A DNA stretch of 64,000 nt from Pseudomonas lini (GCF_001042905.1 NZ_JYLB01000002.1:496001-560000); one strand, 5' to 3'. Numbered from the stretch's first letter, positions 9,001 through 17,725 are shown. Notes: generated from the sequence alone by a model not told the origin. Numbers and translations: made by a program.

Positions 9001-10174
9001 ACACACCGGCCCGACCAACACTGATGGCGCGTTCGTCGATGTCGGTGGCGAAAACTTGCAGCGAGGCCTGGCTGGCTTCCTGTTGCAGTTGATCGTTGAC
9101 CAGCATCGCCAGGCTATAGGCTTCTTCGCCGGTCGAACAACCAGCCGACCAGACCCGAATTTCTTCTTTCTCAGGCTGCGCTGACACCGCGGCGCTGACC
9201 AGTTGCGGTATGACATCGCGCTCCAGCGCTTCGAAGGCTTCGCGATCACGGAAGAAGTTGGTCACACCGATCAGCATATCCCCCAGCAGCGCTTTGGTTT
9301 CTTCGGGGTTGCTTTGCAGGTGGCGGTAATAAGCCCCCAGGTCTGGCTGGCCAGTGACCTGCATCCGGCGCTCGATCCGGCGCAATACCGTCGCGCGTTT
9401 ATAGTGCTTGAAGTCATGACCGGTGCCGGTGCGCAGCTGGATCAGGATGTCGTGCAGCATTTGTTCGGCGAGCGCTGCATCGCGCTCGGACACCGACGCG
9501 AAGGATTGAAGTTCCGGATCGTTGGCGGCGGGCAAGGTGATTTCCCGGGAGTTGTGCCACAGGTCCAGCAGCTTTTGCGGCATTTCCACCACGGGCAACA
9601 CCAGATCGACCATGCCGGTCTCGATGGCTGCTCGTGGCATACCGTCGAACTCGGCGTCTTCCGGCACTTGGGCCAGGGTGATGCCGCCCTGTTCCTTGAT
9701 GCGCGACAGGCCTACCGCGCCGTCGGAACCAGTGCCCGAGAGCACCAGGCAGAAGGCGCGCTCGCGGTGCACTTGGGCCAGATCGCGGAAGAACAGATCG
9801 ATCGAGGCGTGGCGTCCCAGCTGTGGATCGTTTTCACCGACTTCAAGGTTGTTCTCATTCATCGTCAACCGCTGCGCCGGTGAGATGACGTACACCCGGT
9901 TTTTCTCGATCGGCACGGTTTCGGTGACCTGCAAGACCGGCATCCGGGTCGATTCCTGGATGATCTTGTCAGCGATGCTTTGATGGTCAGGCGACAGATG
10001 AAGAATGATCACAAACGCCATGCCGTTGTCGTGAGGCATGTTCTCGAAGAACAACTTAATGGCCTGGAGTCCGCCTGCTGACGCGCCGATGCCTACCACC
10101 GGAAAGTCCAGGGTGCTGGGACTCAAGGCCTGTCGCTCGGGAGCCGTGGCCGAAGGCTTGGGGGTAGTGGTCAT
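6023..10174 (-). CDS. CheB-CheR-PAS hybrid histidine kinase with receiver (1,383 aa)
   Basis: The domains in order are: a CheB methylesterase (about residues 25-210, GIGASAGG with the Ser, LHLSPDH, and SGTGSDG with the Asp); a CheR methyltransferase (about 235-500, SAM motif WSAGCSTGEE); a long Glu-rich coiled coil (about 640-720); two or three PAS domains; a HisKA box (MSHELKHPLN); an HATPase (NALKFTPP, DNGIGIAAE, GLGIGLSL); and a C-terminal receiver (VDDS, ISDLGMP with the Asp, GKPV). All catalytic motifs look intact. The start at 10174 has AAGG upstream; an in-frame ATG at 10213 lacks a site. Fused CheB/CheR kinases are known, but their targets are poorly understood. No chemoreceptor, CheA or CheW lies beside it. 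A TPR response regulator and small kinase are divergent from it. Confidence 0.92.
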   Translation of the reverse strand: MTTTPKPSATAPERQALSPSTLDFPVVGIGASAGGLQAIKLFFENMPHDNGMAFVIILHLSPDHQSIADKIIQESTRMPVLQVTETVPIEKNRVYVISPAQRLTMNENNLEVGENDPQLGRHASIDLFFRDLAQVHRERAFCLVLSGTGSDGAVGLSRIKEQGGITLAQVPEDAEFDGMPRAAIETGMVDLVLPVVEMPQKLLDLWHNSREITLPAANDPELQSFASVSERDAALAEQMLHDILIQLRTGTGHDFKHYKRATVLRRIERRMQVTGQPDLGAYYRHLQSNPEETKALLGDMLIGVTNFFRDREAFEALERDVIPQLVSAAVSAQPEKEEIRVWSAGCSTGEEAYSLAMLVNDQLQQEASQASLQVFATDIDERAISVGRAGVYTQAIVTDVPPTRLRNYFVKDDDHYRIRKEIREKVLFAKHSLLSDPPFSQIDLIVCRNLLIYLDREVQREILQMFHFALRPGGFLFLGSSESAEACHELFTPVDKRNRIFRAKTGTANSRRTPTVPRGGYVRTNVSRQEPQHAVQRKLSFADIHQRALERSGPPSMIVDANADILHMSESAGRFLRHVGGELSRNLLTLILPELRLEIRTTLFQAQQSGMAVKSREVPLKREDRRYKVSLEVQPYKDEESDGEFVLVIFEEVEVDPSQTATTLLQTESQVLSNLERELLRTKLHLQDTIEQSEISSEELKASNEEMQAINEELRSATEELETSKEELQSINEELLTVNYELKTKVEETDKINDYLTNLIASTDIATVFVDRSMRIKWFTPRATDIFSMLPMDTGRSLLDITHRLDYDDLAGDAAQVFESLNMIEREVSSTDKRWYIARLLPYRSSEDHIDGTVLTFIDITKRRAAEEELRLGEERMRLVAESTRDYAIITLDEQGVITTWNKGAELIFGYSKTEAEGAYYDFIFSAEDRASGVPETELLGARTHGRSEDERWHLRKDGSRFYCSGEVTLLNGDHLQGYVKIARDLTGHKRQHEEQSQQLAETLNTNYLKDEFFAVMSHELKHPLNLIQLNAELLRRLPVTKSVASAAKAVSTICDAVSSQARIIDDLLDVARVRTGKLKLKPIAVDLANVLRDIHTVVINDRHSTTVELQVPSQPLMVHADPTRLEQIIWNLVNNALKFTPPNGHVQLIASRAGNMARLDVKDNGIGIAAENLEHVFDLFGQAETQHANHQREGLGIGLSLVRQLTEAQRGTVEVSSPGVGAGCTFSVYLPLANVEGETQTAPQIDETSGRLSGLTILLVDDSAEVLETLKMLLEMEDAEVIAFDRPKDALDAATSTRFDLIISDLGMPVMNGHELMNALRQLPLAKDVPAIALTGYGSSSDIKKARQSGFNQHIGKPVSYDDLITTIETLRQPWGAGNDSV

Positions 10175-10556
10175 TTCATTCTGCCTTTGCTGGCGATGTA
10201 AAACGCTTTGCATGCAAGCGGGTATAAAAAACGCGGGTCATAAAACAGGATAATCCCGTTTTTCAATAACCCCTTCAATTATTTAACGCGCATTTATGGG
10301 CCTATATAAGGTTTTGACAAACAAATGCGCAATTGCACTCCCGTCGCTTCAAGGGAACGCGACTACTGGCCGATAACCCGACCAGTCGTTGTCATTTTTA
10401 CTTCTGGCGGCCGGCAACTGTCGTCACGGGTTTATGCGAAATTGCTTGATAGCCTATGGCCTCCAGCTATCATCTGCGCGCCAAAAAGGCCGCGAAGCTG
10501 AGCTCGCCCGTGTGGTTGCCTTTGGGTTGTTCTTCTTAATTGCCTGGAAATCTTCG
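10175..10556. other. Divergent intergenic region
   Basis: It separates the minus-strand hybrid kinase from the plus-strand TPR response regulator, so it must hold both promoters. A TTGACA lies at 10314 but has no good -10 at the right spacing. A short inverted repeat (gatagc...gctatc) lies near 10450. I see no gene here. Confidence 0.4.
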
Positions 10557-12161
10557 ATGCTGTCGTATCACCAAAAAAGTTTTCTGATCGTCGATGATTT
10601 CTCGGATTTCCGCAGTTCCGTCAGGTCCATGCTGCGGGAGCTGGGCGTCAAGGACGTCGACACCGCCGATACCGGTGAACAGGCGCTGCGCATGTGCTCG
10701 CAGAAGTCCTACGACTTCATCCTGCAGGACTTCCACCTGGGCGATGGCAAGAAGAACGGTCAGCAGGTACTTGAAGACCTGATGATCGAGAAGCTGATCA
10801 GCCATGAAAGTGTGTTTGTCATGGTTACCGCCGAAACCAGCCAGGCCATGGTGCTCAGCGCGCTGGAGCATGAGCCCGATGCTTACCTGACCAAGCCGTT
10901 CAACCGTTCCGGCCTGGCCCAGCGCCTGGAGCGCCTGGAGCAGCGCAAGACCTTGCTCAAACCGATCCTGCAAGCCCTTGACCGGGGCAAACCGGTTGAA
11001 GTGCTCAATGCCTGCATCGCCCTGTGCAAACAGGACATTCGTTACTCGCCTCTGTGCCTGCGTTACCGCGCCGATGCGTTGCGCGACTTGAACCAGAACG
11101 AAGCGCTGGAACGCCTGTACGACAGCATCATTGCTGATCGGCCTTTGCCATGGGCGTTTGCCGGGTTGGGCCAGTTGCTATTCAAGCGAGGCCATGTCAG
11201 CCAGGCCAAAGGCATTTACGAGAAGGCTCTGAAAGTCTTCCCGATGATGCCGGCCCTCTACGACGGCATGGCCGATGTGCTGGTTGTCGAAGGCGACACA
11301 AAAGCCGCGCAGAGAGTCTTGGAAGAGGCTATTCGCCTGTCGCCGCTGGCGGTGCGCCGGCAAGCGTTGCTGGGCAAGCTGGCGATGGCCAACGAAGATT
11401 TTGACACAGCCTCCAGAGCCTATCGTCAGGCAGTGGCGCAAGGGGCGCAGTCGCGTTTCAAGGATGCGGAAAGCAACCTCGGCCTGGCCCACGCCTTGAT
11501 CAGCAAAGGCAGTGAGAAGGGCCTGGACACCCGGACCCGCCTTGAAATCAACACAACGCTGAGTGCGGTGGCGAAGGAGAATCCTTCCGACCCCGGTTTG
11601 CAGATTCGTGCGCGTCTGATGAAGGCCACCAGCCTGTTGCTCAACGATGCCGAAACCGCCGAGAAGCTCACCGAGCAGGCGATGATGCGCCTCGATGGCA
11701 TGGAGCAGTTCATGAGCGCCGAAGCGGCGCTGCTGGTGGCCAAGCAGCTGCAAATGCTCGGACAGGCGAGTGCCGGCGCTTCGATGCTGAAAAACTGTGC
11801 GGAAATCTACGGCGATGATCCGGCCGTGATGAAGGACATCGCCAAGCTGACCGACGACCCGACCATCCTCAGCTCCAGCAACGCGGCCGCCGACCTCAAC
11901 CGTCAGGGCGTGCGGGTGTACAAGACCGGCAACCTGGTGGAAGCCCGGGATGTATTCCGCAAAGCCCTGGCACTGCAGCCGAAGAACATCAGTATTGCCC
12001 TGAACATGGCGCAGTCGTTACTGCATGGCACCGATACCAGCGTGCCGTCGGCCGAACTGCAAGAATGTCGCGCCTGCCTGAAAACCGTCGGCCTGATGCC
12101 CGATACCGACGCGCGTTATCCGCGCTACCAGAAACTGAAAATCAAGGCGTTCGGCGAATGA
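10557..12161 (+). CDS. Response regulator with TPR-like repeats (534 aa)
   Basis: An N-terminal receiver domain occupies about residues 8-130: FLIVDD acidic pocket, phospho-acceptor Asp in ILQDFHLGD, VTAET, and Lys in LTKPF. About 390 residues of helical repeats follow, with TPR character (alternating small and aromatic positions, for example PWAFAGLGQLLFKRG and ALYDGMADVL). There is no DNA-binding domain, so the output is probably protein-protein contact. I chose the ATG at 10557 because the receiver starts right after it. The ribosome binding site is weak, and the frame is open further upstream. It overlaps the next gene by 4 bp (ATGA), so it is probably co-translated with its kinase. Confidence 0.85.
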   Translation: MLSYHQKSFLIVDDFSDFRSSVRSMLRELGVKDVDTADTGEQALRMCSQKSYDFILQDFHLGDGKKNGQQVLEDLMIEKLISHESVFVMVTAETSQAMVLSALEHEPDAYLTKPFNRSGLAQRLERLEQRKTLLKPILQALDRGKPVEVLNACIALCKQDIRYSPLCLRYRADALRDLNQNEALERLYDSIIADRPLPWAFAGLGQLLFKRGHVSQAKGIYEKALKVFPMMPALYDGMADVLVVEGDTKAAQRVLEEAIRLSPLAVRRQALLGKLAMANEDFDTASRAYRQAVAQGAQSRFKDAESNLGLAHALISKGSEKGLDTRTRLEINTTLSAVAKENPSDPGLQIRARLMKATSLLLNDAETAEKLTEQAMMRLDGMEQFMSAEAALLVAKQLQMLGQASAGASMLKNCAEIYGDDPAVMKDIAKLTDDPTILSSSNAAADLNRQGVRVYKTGNLVEARDVFRKALALQPKNISIALNMAQSLLHGTDTSVPSAELQECRACLKTVGLMPDTDARYPRYQKLKIKAFGE

Positions 12162-12850
12162 TCGACAGCGAACCGTCACTCGACTTTTCCACGGTGATTG
12201 CCTCCACCGTGCATGACATGAAGAACTCTCTGGCCATGCTGATGCAGGCGCACAGTCAATGGCTGGCGCATTTGCCTGACCCCGACCGGCACACCCCGGA
12301 GCAGGGCGTGATCGACTTCGAGTTCGCCCACCTCAACGGCATGCTGGTGCAGTTGCTGGGGCTGTACAAACTCGGCGTCAACCAGATGCCGTTGCAGCCG
12401 GCCTACCATGAGCTGGATGATTTCATCGAGGCACAACTGGCGGCTCATCAAGAAGTATTCGCCAGCCGCGGCATCATCGCGACGTATGAAGTGGACCCGT
12501 TGAGCCCGCTGGGTTTCTTCGACCGTGAGCTGATTGCCTCGGTGCTCGCCAACAGCATCAACAACGCGATTCGTTACGCCCGTCATGCCTTGTTGATCAG
12601 CGTCAGCGATGAGGCCGGGCAACTGGTGCTGACCATCAATGATGATGGCGAGGGTTTTCCAGCCGAGATGATCGAGCGTCAGGCCGATTATGTGCAGGGC
12701 ATCAACCACAGCAGTGGCAGCACCGGCCTGGGCCTGTACTTTGCCGGACGGATTGCCGCGTTGCATCAGCGCAATGGCGTGGGCGGACGCACCGAAATCA
12801 GCAATGGCGGCCCATTGGGCGGTGGTGTATTCAGCCTTTACCTTCCCTGA
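12158..12850 (+). CDS. Small soluble histidine kinase (230 aa)
   Basis: It has no membrane segment and no sensor domain. A short dimerisation segment carries an H-box-like VHDMKNSLAM near residue 19. An HATPase domain follows with N-box (NSINNAIRYA), G1 (NDDGEGFP) and G2 (STGLGLYFAG). The ATG overlaps the stop of the response regulator gene, so the two are almost certainly a pair. A kinase with no input domain suggests activation by a partner protein, perhaps through the TPR part of the regulator. That last point is inference. Confidence 0.85.
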   Translation: MIDSEPSLDFSTVIASTVHDMKNSLAMLMQAHSQWLAHLPDPDRHTPEQGVIDFEFAHLNGMLVQLLGLYKLGVNQMPLQPAYHELDDFIEAQLAAHQEVFASRGIIATYEVDPLSPLGFFDRELIASVLANSINNAIRYARHALLISVSDEAGQLVLTINDDGEGFPAEMIERQADYVQGINHSSGSTGLGLYFAGRIAALHQRNGVGGRTEISNGGPLGGGVFSLYLP

Positions 12851-12888
12851 ATCCCTAAGTACGCCGTTTCTGACTTGGCATACTCCCT

Positions 12889-12970
12889 GTAGGAGCTGCC
12901 GAAGGCTGCGATCTTTTGATTTTGTTTTTAAAGGCAAGATCAAAAGATCGCAGCCTTCGGCAGCTCCTAC
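12889..12970. repeat. REPIN-like inverted repeat (GTAGGAGCTGCC type)
   Basis: Two 32-bp arms, gtaggagctgccgaaggctg... and its reverse complement, flank an 18-bp spacer. The same family recurs at 35831 and 41586 in this window. Confidence 0.9.
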
Positions 12971-13076
12971 ACGGACCGTGTTGTCAGGGCAAGATTTCGG
13001 GAGGCGTGTCGTTCGGGGCAGGATTACGGCTTTTTGTTTGACGCTGCTTGATATTCCGAACAGCCGGAGCCTATTT

Positions 13077-13105
13077 TGTACGAGTCGCCGTTCGCGGCTC
13101 GTACA
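13077..13105. repeat. Strong inverted repeat just before the glutamine-synthetase-like gene
   Basis: Arms tgtacgagtcgc and gcggctcgtaca (12 bp, one mismatch that can pair as G-U) enclose a 5-base loop. It ends 6 bp before the AAGGA ribosome binding site of the 13123 gene. It could be an operator or an RNA hairpin that controls translation. Confidence 0.6.
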
Positions 13106-13122
13106 ACAACAAGGATTGCGTC

Positions 13123-14466
13123 ATGACAACCGATGGCCATCGTTCACTCGCGCAGCGATTGACGGGCATTGATGAGATTGAATGTGTCACGCCGGACCTG
13201 AACGGCGTACCACGCGGCAAGGTGATGACCGCCGAAGGATTTCTTGAAGGGCGGCGTTTGCAGATGGCGCGGGGAGTGCTGCTGCAATGCATCATGGGCG
13301 GTTATCCGCCGGCACGCTTTTACGGCAGTGATGATGGCGACCTGGCGCTGGTGCCTGATCCCGCGCAGATCCACCGCTTGCCCTGGAGCTCGCAGCCTCG
13401 GGCGCTGGCCATTTGCGATGCGGACGAGCTGACTGGCGAGAGCTCGCCATTGTCGACTCGCGGCCAACTCAAGGCTGTGATTGCTCGATACGCCGCTCTC
13501 GGTCTGGCGCCGGTGGTGGCGACCGAGCTGGAGTTCTTCGTCTTCGCGCCCAACCCTGACCCGACACAACCCTTCCAGCCGCCACTGGGCCTGGACGGTC
13601 GTCGCGAGGACGGTCATTCGGCGTTCAGCGTCAGTTCCAATAACGGCTTGCGGCCGTTCTTCAATGAAGTCTACGAATGCATGGCGGCGCTGGGCTTGCC
13701 GCGCGATACCTTCATGCACGAGATGGGCGTCAGCCAGTTCGAGATCAACCTGCTGCACGGCGATCCGTTGCTGTTGGCCGACCAGACGTTGTTGTTCAAG
13801 CATCTGCTCAAAGAAGTGGCGCTCAAGCATGGCCTGACCGTGGTCTGCATGGCCAAGCCGTTGGCGCACACGCCGGGCAGCTCGATGCATATTCACCAGA
13901 GCATCGTCGAGATCGGCACCGGGCGTAACGTGTTCAGCGACAAGGCCGGCGAGCCGACCGCGACCTTCCGTCATTTCATCGGTGGTCAGCAGGCCGGTAT
14001 GGCGGACTTCACCGCGCTGTTTGCGCCGAACGTGAACTCCTATCAGCGGCTGTGCCATCCTTTCGCGTCACCGAATAATGCCTGCTGGTCCCACGATAAC
14101 CGCGCGGCCGGGCTGCGCATTCCGGCCAGTTCACCGGTCGCTCGTCGGGTCGAAAACCGCTTGCCGGGGGCCGATGCCAATCCGTATCTGGCGATCGCCG
14201 CGAGCCTGGCCGCGGGGTTGTATGGCATCGAAAACAAACTGGAGCCGAGCGAGCCGATCCAGGGTGAGTTCGTTGTGCCGGATAATCTTTCGTTGCCGTG
14301 TACCTTGCATGCCGCTCTTGAACGTCTGAAACGTAGCCAATTGGCGAAGGAACTGTTCGGCAAGGAGTTCATCGAAGGCTACATCGCTTCGAAGACCATG
14401 GAGTTGACCAGCTTCTTTGATGAAATTACTCCCTGGGAACGGCGTGTTCTAGCAGCCCAGGCCTGA
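13123..14466 (+). CDS. Glutamine-synthetase-family ligase, probably gamma-glutamylpolyamine synthetase-like (447 aa)
   Basis: The start at 13123 has AAGGA at -12. The protein has the GS beta-grasp and catalytic domains: TELEFFVF near residue 130 (metal-binding Glu), HEMGVSQFEINL (second metal/substrate Glu), PGSSMHIHQS (His of the ammonia site), NSYQRL, and an Arg-rich stretch ending in RVENRLPGADANPYL. At 447 residues it is shorter than GlnA (about 468) and lacks the GlnA adenylylation-loop signature. It therefore fits the PuuA/SpuI/PauA group that adds glutamate to amines. The exact amine cannot be read from sequence. An MFS transporter follows 71 bp downstream and may carry a related compound. 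Confidence 0.85.
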   Translation: MTTDGHRSLAQRLTGIDEIECVTPDLNGVPRGKVMTAEGFLEGRRLQMARGVLLQCIMGGYPPARFYGSDDGDLALVPDPAQIHRLPWSSQPRALAICDADELTGESSPLSTRGQLKAVIARYAALGLAPVVATELEFFVFAPNPDPTQPFQPPLGLDGRREDGHSAFSVSSNNGLRPFFNEVYECMAALGLPRDTFMHEMGVSQFEINLLHGDPLLLADQTLLFKHLLKEVALKHGLTVVCMAKPLAHTPGSSMHIHQSIVEIGTGRNVFSDKAGEPTATFRHFIGGQQAGMADFTALFAPNVNSYQRLCHPFASPNNACWSHDNRAAGLRIPASSPVARRVENRLPGADANPYLAIAASLAAGLYGIENKLEPSEPIQGEFVVPDNLSLPCTLHAALERLKRSQLAKELFGKEFIEGYIASKTMELTSFFDEITPWERRVLAAQA

Positions 14467-14537
14467 CGACCCGTCGCCGTCGGGCTATCGTTTGTCGATA
14501 GTCCGATATTCACTGCAAGGAGCCGCTCGGAACGCCG

Positions 14538-15920
14538 ATGCGCCAAATCTTGAAATCTTTTCGGGGGCTTTATTTCGCCTCGCTGATGATGTTGATCGGC
14601 TCAGGTCTGTTAAGTACTTACCTAGCCCTGCGCCTGGCAGCCGATAACGTCGACAGCCTGTGGGTCGGTGCGTTGATGGCAGCCAACTATTTCGGCTTGG
14701 TGCTGGGCGGCAAGATCGGCCATCGGCTGATTGCCCGGGTCGGGCATATTCGAGCTTATTCAGCCTGCGCCGGGATTGTCGGCGCGGCAGTGCTGGGCCA
14801 TGGCTTGGTGGACTGGCTCCCCGCGTGGCTGTTTCTGCGGGTGATCGTCGGCCTGGGCATGATGTGCCAGTACATGGTGATCGAAAGCTGGCTCAATGAG
14901 CAGGCTGAAGCCAATAAACGTGGGGTGGTGTTCAGCGGCTACATGATCGCCTCGTACCTGGGGCTGGTGTTGGGTCAACTGATTCTGGTCATGCACCCGG
15001 GCCTGGGTCTGGAACTGCTGATGCTGGTCGCACTGTGTTTCGCCCTGTGCCTTGTGCCGGTGGCCCTGACACGGCGGATTCACCCGGCGCCTTTGCACCC
15101 GGCACCGATGGAGCCACGGTTCTTCATCAAGCGCGTGCCGCAGTCATTGAGTACGGTGTTGGGGTCGGGTTTGATCGTCGGTTCGTTCTACGGTCTGGCG
15201 CCGCTGTATGCCTCGCAGCAAGGATTGTCGACCGAACAGGTCGGTCTGTTCATGGGCAGCTGCATTTTTGCAGGCCTGGTGGTGCAGTGGCCGTTGGGTT
15301 GGCTGTCGGACCGCTATGACCGGGCGCTGTTGATCCGCTGCTTCGCGTTCAGCCTGGCGCTGGCTGCATTGCCGCTGGCGATCATGCGGCAGGTGCCGCT
15401 GGAGGTGCTGTTCATCGCCGGTTTTTTCTGTTCGTTGGTGCAGTTCTGCCTGTACCCGTTGGCGGTGGCGTTTTCCAACGACCACGTCGAGGGTGATCGC
15501 CGGGTATCGCTGACGGCGATGCTGTTGGTGACCTACGGTGTCGGTGCGAGTATCGGACCGTTGGTGGCCGGGGTGTTGATGAAGCTGTTCGGCAGTCAGA
15601 TGCTCTATGCCTTCTTCAGCTTCTTCGCCTTGGTGCTGGTGTGGCGAATCCGCCCGAAAGCGGTCACCAACCTGCATCAGGTGGACGATGCTCCACTGCA
15701 TCACGTCGCCATGCCGGACAGTATGTCGAGTTCGCCACTGGTGGCTTGCCTTGACCCGCGAGTCGATGAGCAGGTGGTGCAGGATCAGATGCAGAACCCG
15801 GTCAGCCCGGAAGCTGATTTGAATCCGGATGCCGAGCCCGAATCAGCGCCTGAAACGGATTCGGAACCCGAAGACCCTGACACGGGTCGCGAGCAAAGTT
15901 TTACCGAAGCAAGGCCTTGA
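14538..15920 (+). CDS. MFS transporter with long acidic C-terminal tail (460 aa)
   Basis: About twelve hydrophobic segments span residues 10-370. MFS-type turns such as GWLSDRYDR and KIGHRLIARVG are visible after TM2 and TM8. The last 75 residues are hydrophilic and Glu/Asp/Pro-rich, which is unusual for the family and probably disordered in the cytoplasm. It lies 71 bp after the glutamine-synthetase-like gene on the same strand. AAGGAG is present but about 15 bp from the ATG. The substrate is unknown. Confidence 0.85.
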   Translation: MRQILKSFRGLYFASLMMLIGSGLLSTYLALRLAADNVDSLWVGALMAANYFGLVLGGKIGHRLIARVGHIRAYSACAGIVGAAVLGHGLVDWLPAWLFLRVIVGLGMMCQYMVIESWLNEQAEANKRGVVFSGYMIASYLGLVLGQLILVMHPGLGLELLMLVALCFALCLVPVALTRRIHPAPLHPAPMEPRFFIKRVPQSLSTVLGSGLIVGSFYGLAPLYASQQGLSTEQVGLFMGSCIFAGLVVQWPLGWLSDRYDRALLIRCFAFSLALAALPLAIMRQVPLEVLFIAGFFCSLVQFCLYPLAVAFSNDHVEGDRRVSLTAMLLVTYGVGASIGPLVAGVLMKLFGSQMLYAFFSFFALVLVWRIRPKAVTNLHQVDDAPLHHVAMPDSMSSSPLVACLDPRVDEQVVQDQMQNPVSPEADLNPDAEPESAPETDSEPEDPDTGREQSFTEARP

Positions 15921-15930
15921 TCAAGGCATA

Positions 15931-15970
15931 AAAAAACGGGCAGTCACCGCAAGGGATTGCCCGTTTTTTT
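15931..15970. terminator. Bidirectional rho-independent terminator
   Basis: Stem aaaaaacgggcagtc / gattgcccgttttttt has A- and T-runs on both sides. It serves both the MFS gene (plus) and flgZ (minus), which converge here. Confidence 0.9.
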
Positions 15971-15984
15971 ATGGGAGTGGCGTA

Positions 15985-16731
15985 TCAGAAGTCGTCTTTA
16001 TCGAAGCGCCGCGCTTCGCGCTGAAGCTGATAGACGAACCGCTCGACCTGCCGCTGCACCAGGCCGCTCATGTTGTGAAAACGCACGCCGGCAAAGGTGG
16101 TGTTGATCTTTTCTTCGAAGTGCAGGTAACGCAGTTCGACCGGTGCCGTCATGCTGCCGAAGGGCAGGGCGGCGGCGAAGCGGTCGTAGACCTGGCCCAG
16201 TTGCAGACGGGCGGTGATGTCGCCCTCGAAGCGCAACTTGCAGCCGGTGGCGGAGATGTCCAACAGTTTGCCGCTGATGGGAGCCTTGAGTTTGTCGCCA
16301 TCCAGGTCAACATTGACCAGTTGCGCCAGCTTCAACGCGGCGCGGAAAGCATTGCGGCGCTGGTGATAAACCACCTCATCGGGCAGCGCGCCACGGTAGC
16401 AGCGGCCATCGCCGGATTCATCGATGGTCAGCGGGCCGTTGCTTTCCCAGGCGATGCGCACGCCGTCGTGAAAGCCTTCGACCTTGAACGGTTCGCCGGC
16501 CAGCAGAAAGCGTTCGCCATCGCGAGGGATCATTTCGTCCAGAGCGATCATCTTACTGTCACGGTCGACGTCCACCAGATAACTCTGAAAGCGCTGGCTG
16601 CGCTCGTGGAACGTGATGATCAGCGGGTCACGGCTGTCTTGCAGTTGACGCAGATTGCCGGAGATTTCCAGGGGCGTGGTGAGCACCTTGGGAGGCTGCG
16701 TAGCCTCTTCCGCGCTTAAGGCATTGAACAC
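15985..16731 (-). CDS. flgZ: FlgZ/YcgR-type flagellar brake protein (248 aa)
   Basis: It has an N-terminal YcgR domain (about residues 15-115) followed by a PilZ domain. The c-di-GMP-binding signatures are visible: RRNAFR near residue 125 and DISATGCKL near 160. YcgR/FlgZ proteins bind c-di-GMP and slow or bias the flagellar motor. It is the last gene of a minus-strand run flgA-flgM-flgN-flgZ, 88 bp after flgN, matching flagellar gene order in other pseudomonads. Confidence 0.92.
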   Translation of the reverse strand: MFNALSAEEATQPPKVLTTPLEISGNLRQLQDSRDPLIITFHERSQRFQSYLVDVDRDSKMIALDEMIPRDGERFLLAGEPFKVEGFHDGVRIAWESNGPLTIDESGDGRCYRGALPDEVVYHQRRNAFRAALKLAQLVNVDLDGDKLKAPISGKLLDISATGCKLRFEGDITARLQLGQVYDRFAAALPFGSMTAPVELRYLHFEEKINTTFAGVRFHNMSGLVQRQVERFVYQLQREARRFDKDDF

Positions 16732-16819
16732 GGGGCATCAATCTCCAAACAAATATGACTACTGGCCAGCATTCTGCCAGCATGTTTCGCGTCTTGATAG
16801 AGCGTGCTCATTGAAAGGC

Positions 16820-17287
16820 TCAAGCCTGACTGAGCGGGCGTGGTTTTGCGAGTTTGGAGGTTGAACCACGGGCATCGTAGAGCGCTGGCGGCTCGCCGCC
16901 GGTGAGGATTTTCAGCTGGTTGGCCGTAGCGGCCTGCTGCACCAGAATCGACTGGCCATTGTTAACGTTGGTGGCCTGGCACTGGGTCAGGAGGTCGGTC
17001 AGCACGTCGCTCTGTGCCAGCAATTGGTCGCCAATGCTCGAATGGCTGGCAAGTTGCTCAAGGCCCTGGCGATTGGTCGGCAGGTTGAGGCTGGCGAGGA
17101 TTTCACTGCGCTTGCGGCCATGCTGCTCGAGCAAAATGATCATTGCCTGTTTCTGCGCCAGAATGTCTTCGAGCAGTGGCATGTCGCGACCGTGCAGTGC
17201 GAGGGACTCGGTTTGCAGCAGCTCCAGCAGGTGTTGCGCCGGGGCAAAGTCGTCGATGATCAGTTGCAGTAAATTAGTGTCGTGCAT
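16820..17287 (-). CDS. flgN: FlgN flagellar export chaperone (155 aa)
   Basis: This is a small all-helical protein (LLELLQTESLALHGRD, then long amphipathic helices) with the usual size and position directly downstream of flgM. FlgN is the chaperone for the hook-junction proteins FlgK and FlgL. The C-terminal 30 residues are Pro/Ser/Lys-rich and probably flexible. Confidence 0.9.
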   Translation of the reverse strand: MHDTNLLQLIIDDFAPAQHLLELLQTESLALHGRDMPLLEDILAQKQAMIILLEQHGRKRSEILASLNLPTNRQGLEQLASHSSIGDQLLAQSDVLTDLLTQCQATNVNNGQSILVQQAATANQLKILTGGEPPALYDARGSTSKLAKPRPLSQA

Positions 17288-17335
17288 GGCTGGCCTTGGG
17301 TTTTAAGCGTCCAAAAGCCTGGCGCCGGCGGTGGC

Positions 17336-17662
17336 CTAGCGCTGGGCTTCGAAGTTGAGCAGTTTGCTGGCTACACGGTTGCTGTCGACTTTATAGCTGC
17401 CATCGGCAATCGCTGCTTTCAACTCGGCCACGCGGGCGTTGTCGACGGCAGGCTGATCGCGCAGCTTGTCAGTGACCTTCTGCAACTGTTGAGCCTCATT
17501 GCTGAGGTGTACCGATTCCCCGCTTTTGGTGGTACTGGCCTGTTCGGCCGGGGTATTCAGCGGCGTGGATTGGCCGGCTTCGGCGGTTTCCTTCGCAGCG
17601 CTGGTACGTGTACTGCCCGTAAGTGACGAGGAGCTGTTTAAACGACTGAAATCGATGACCAT
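17336..17662 (-). CDS. flgM: Anti-sigma-28 factor FlgM (108 aa)
   Basis: The N-terminal half is disordered and Ser/Thr-rich. The C-terminal half is helical ([31 protein letters not shown]), the part that binds FliA. FlgM holds FliA inactive until it is exported through the finished hook. A FliA-type promoter lies about 37 bp upstream of the start, which gives the familiar feedback loop. Confidence 0.95.
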   Translation of the reverse strand: MVIDFSRLNSSSSLTGSTRTSAAKETAEAGQSTPLNTPAEQASTTKSGESVHLSNEAQQLQKVTDKLRDQPAVDNARVAELKAAIADGSYKVDSNRVASKLLNFEAQR

Positions 17663-17698
17663 GACAAAAAACCTCTGGGTATTTGGACGCTTGCCATG

Positions 17699-17725
17699 TT
17701 TTCGGCTCTCCCCCGGAAAACTTTA
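17699..17725 (-). promoter_or_regulatory. FliA (sigma-28) promoter of flgM
   Basis: On the minus strand it reads TAAAGTTT, 11 bases, GCCGAAAA. This differs from the consensus TAAAGTTT-N11-GCCGATAA by a single base. It lies in the flgA-flgM gap with the right orientation and distance. Confidence 0.9.

Noticed and set aside
13123..14466. Calling the glutamine-synthetase-like gene glnA
   Set aside because: It is shorter, lacks the GlnA adenylylation signature, and has no ntrBC neighbour.
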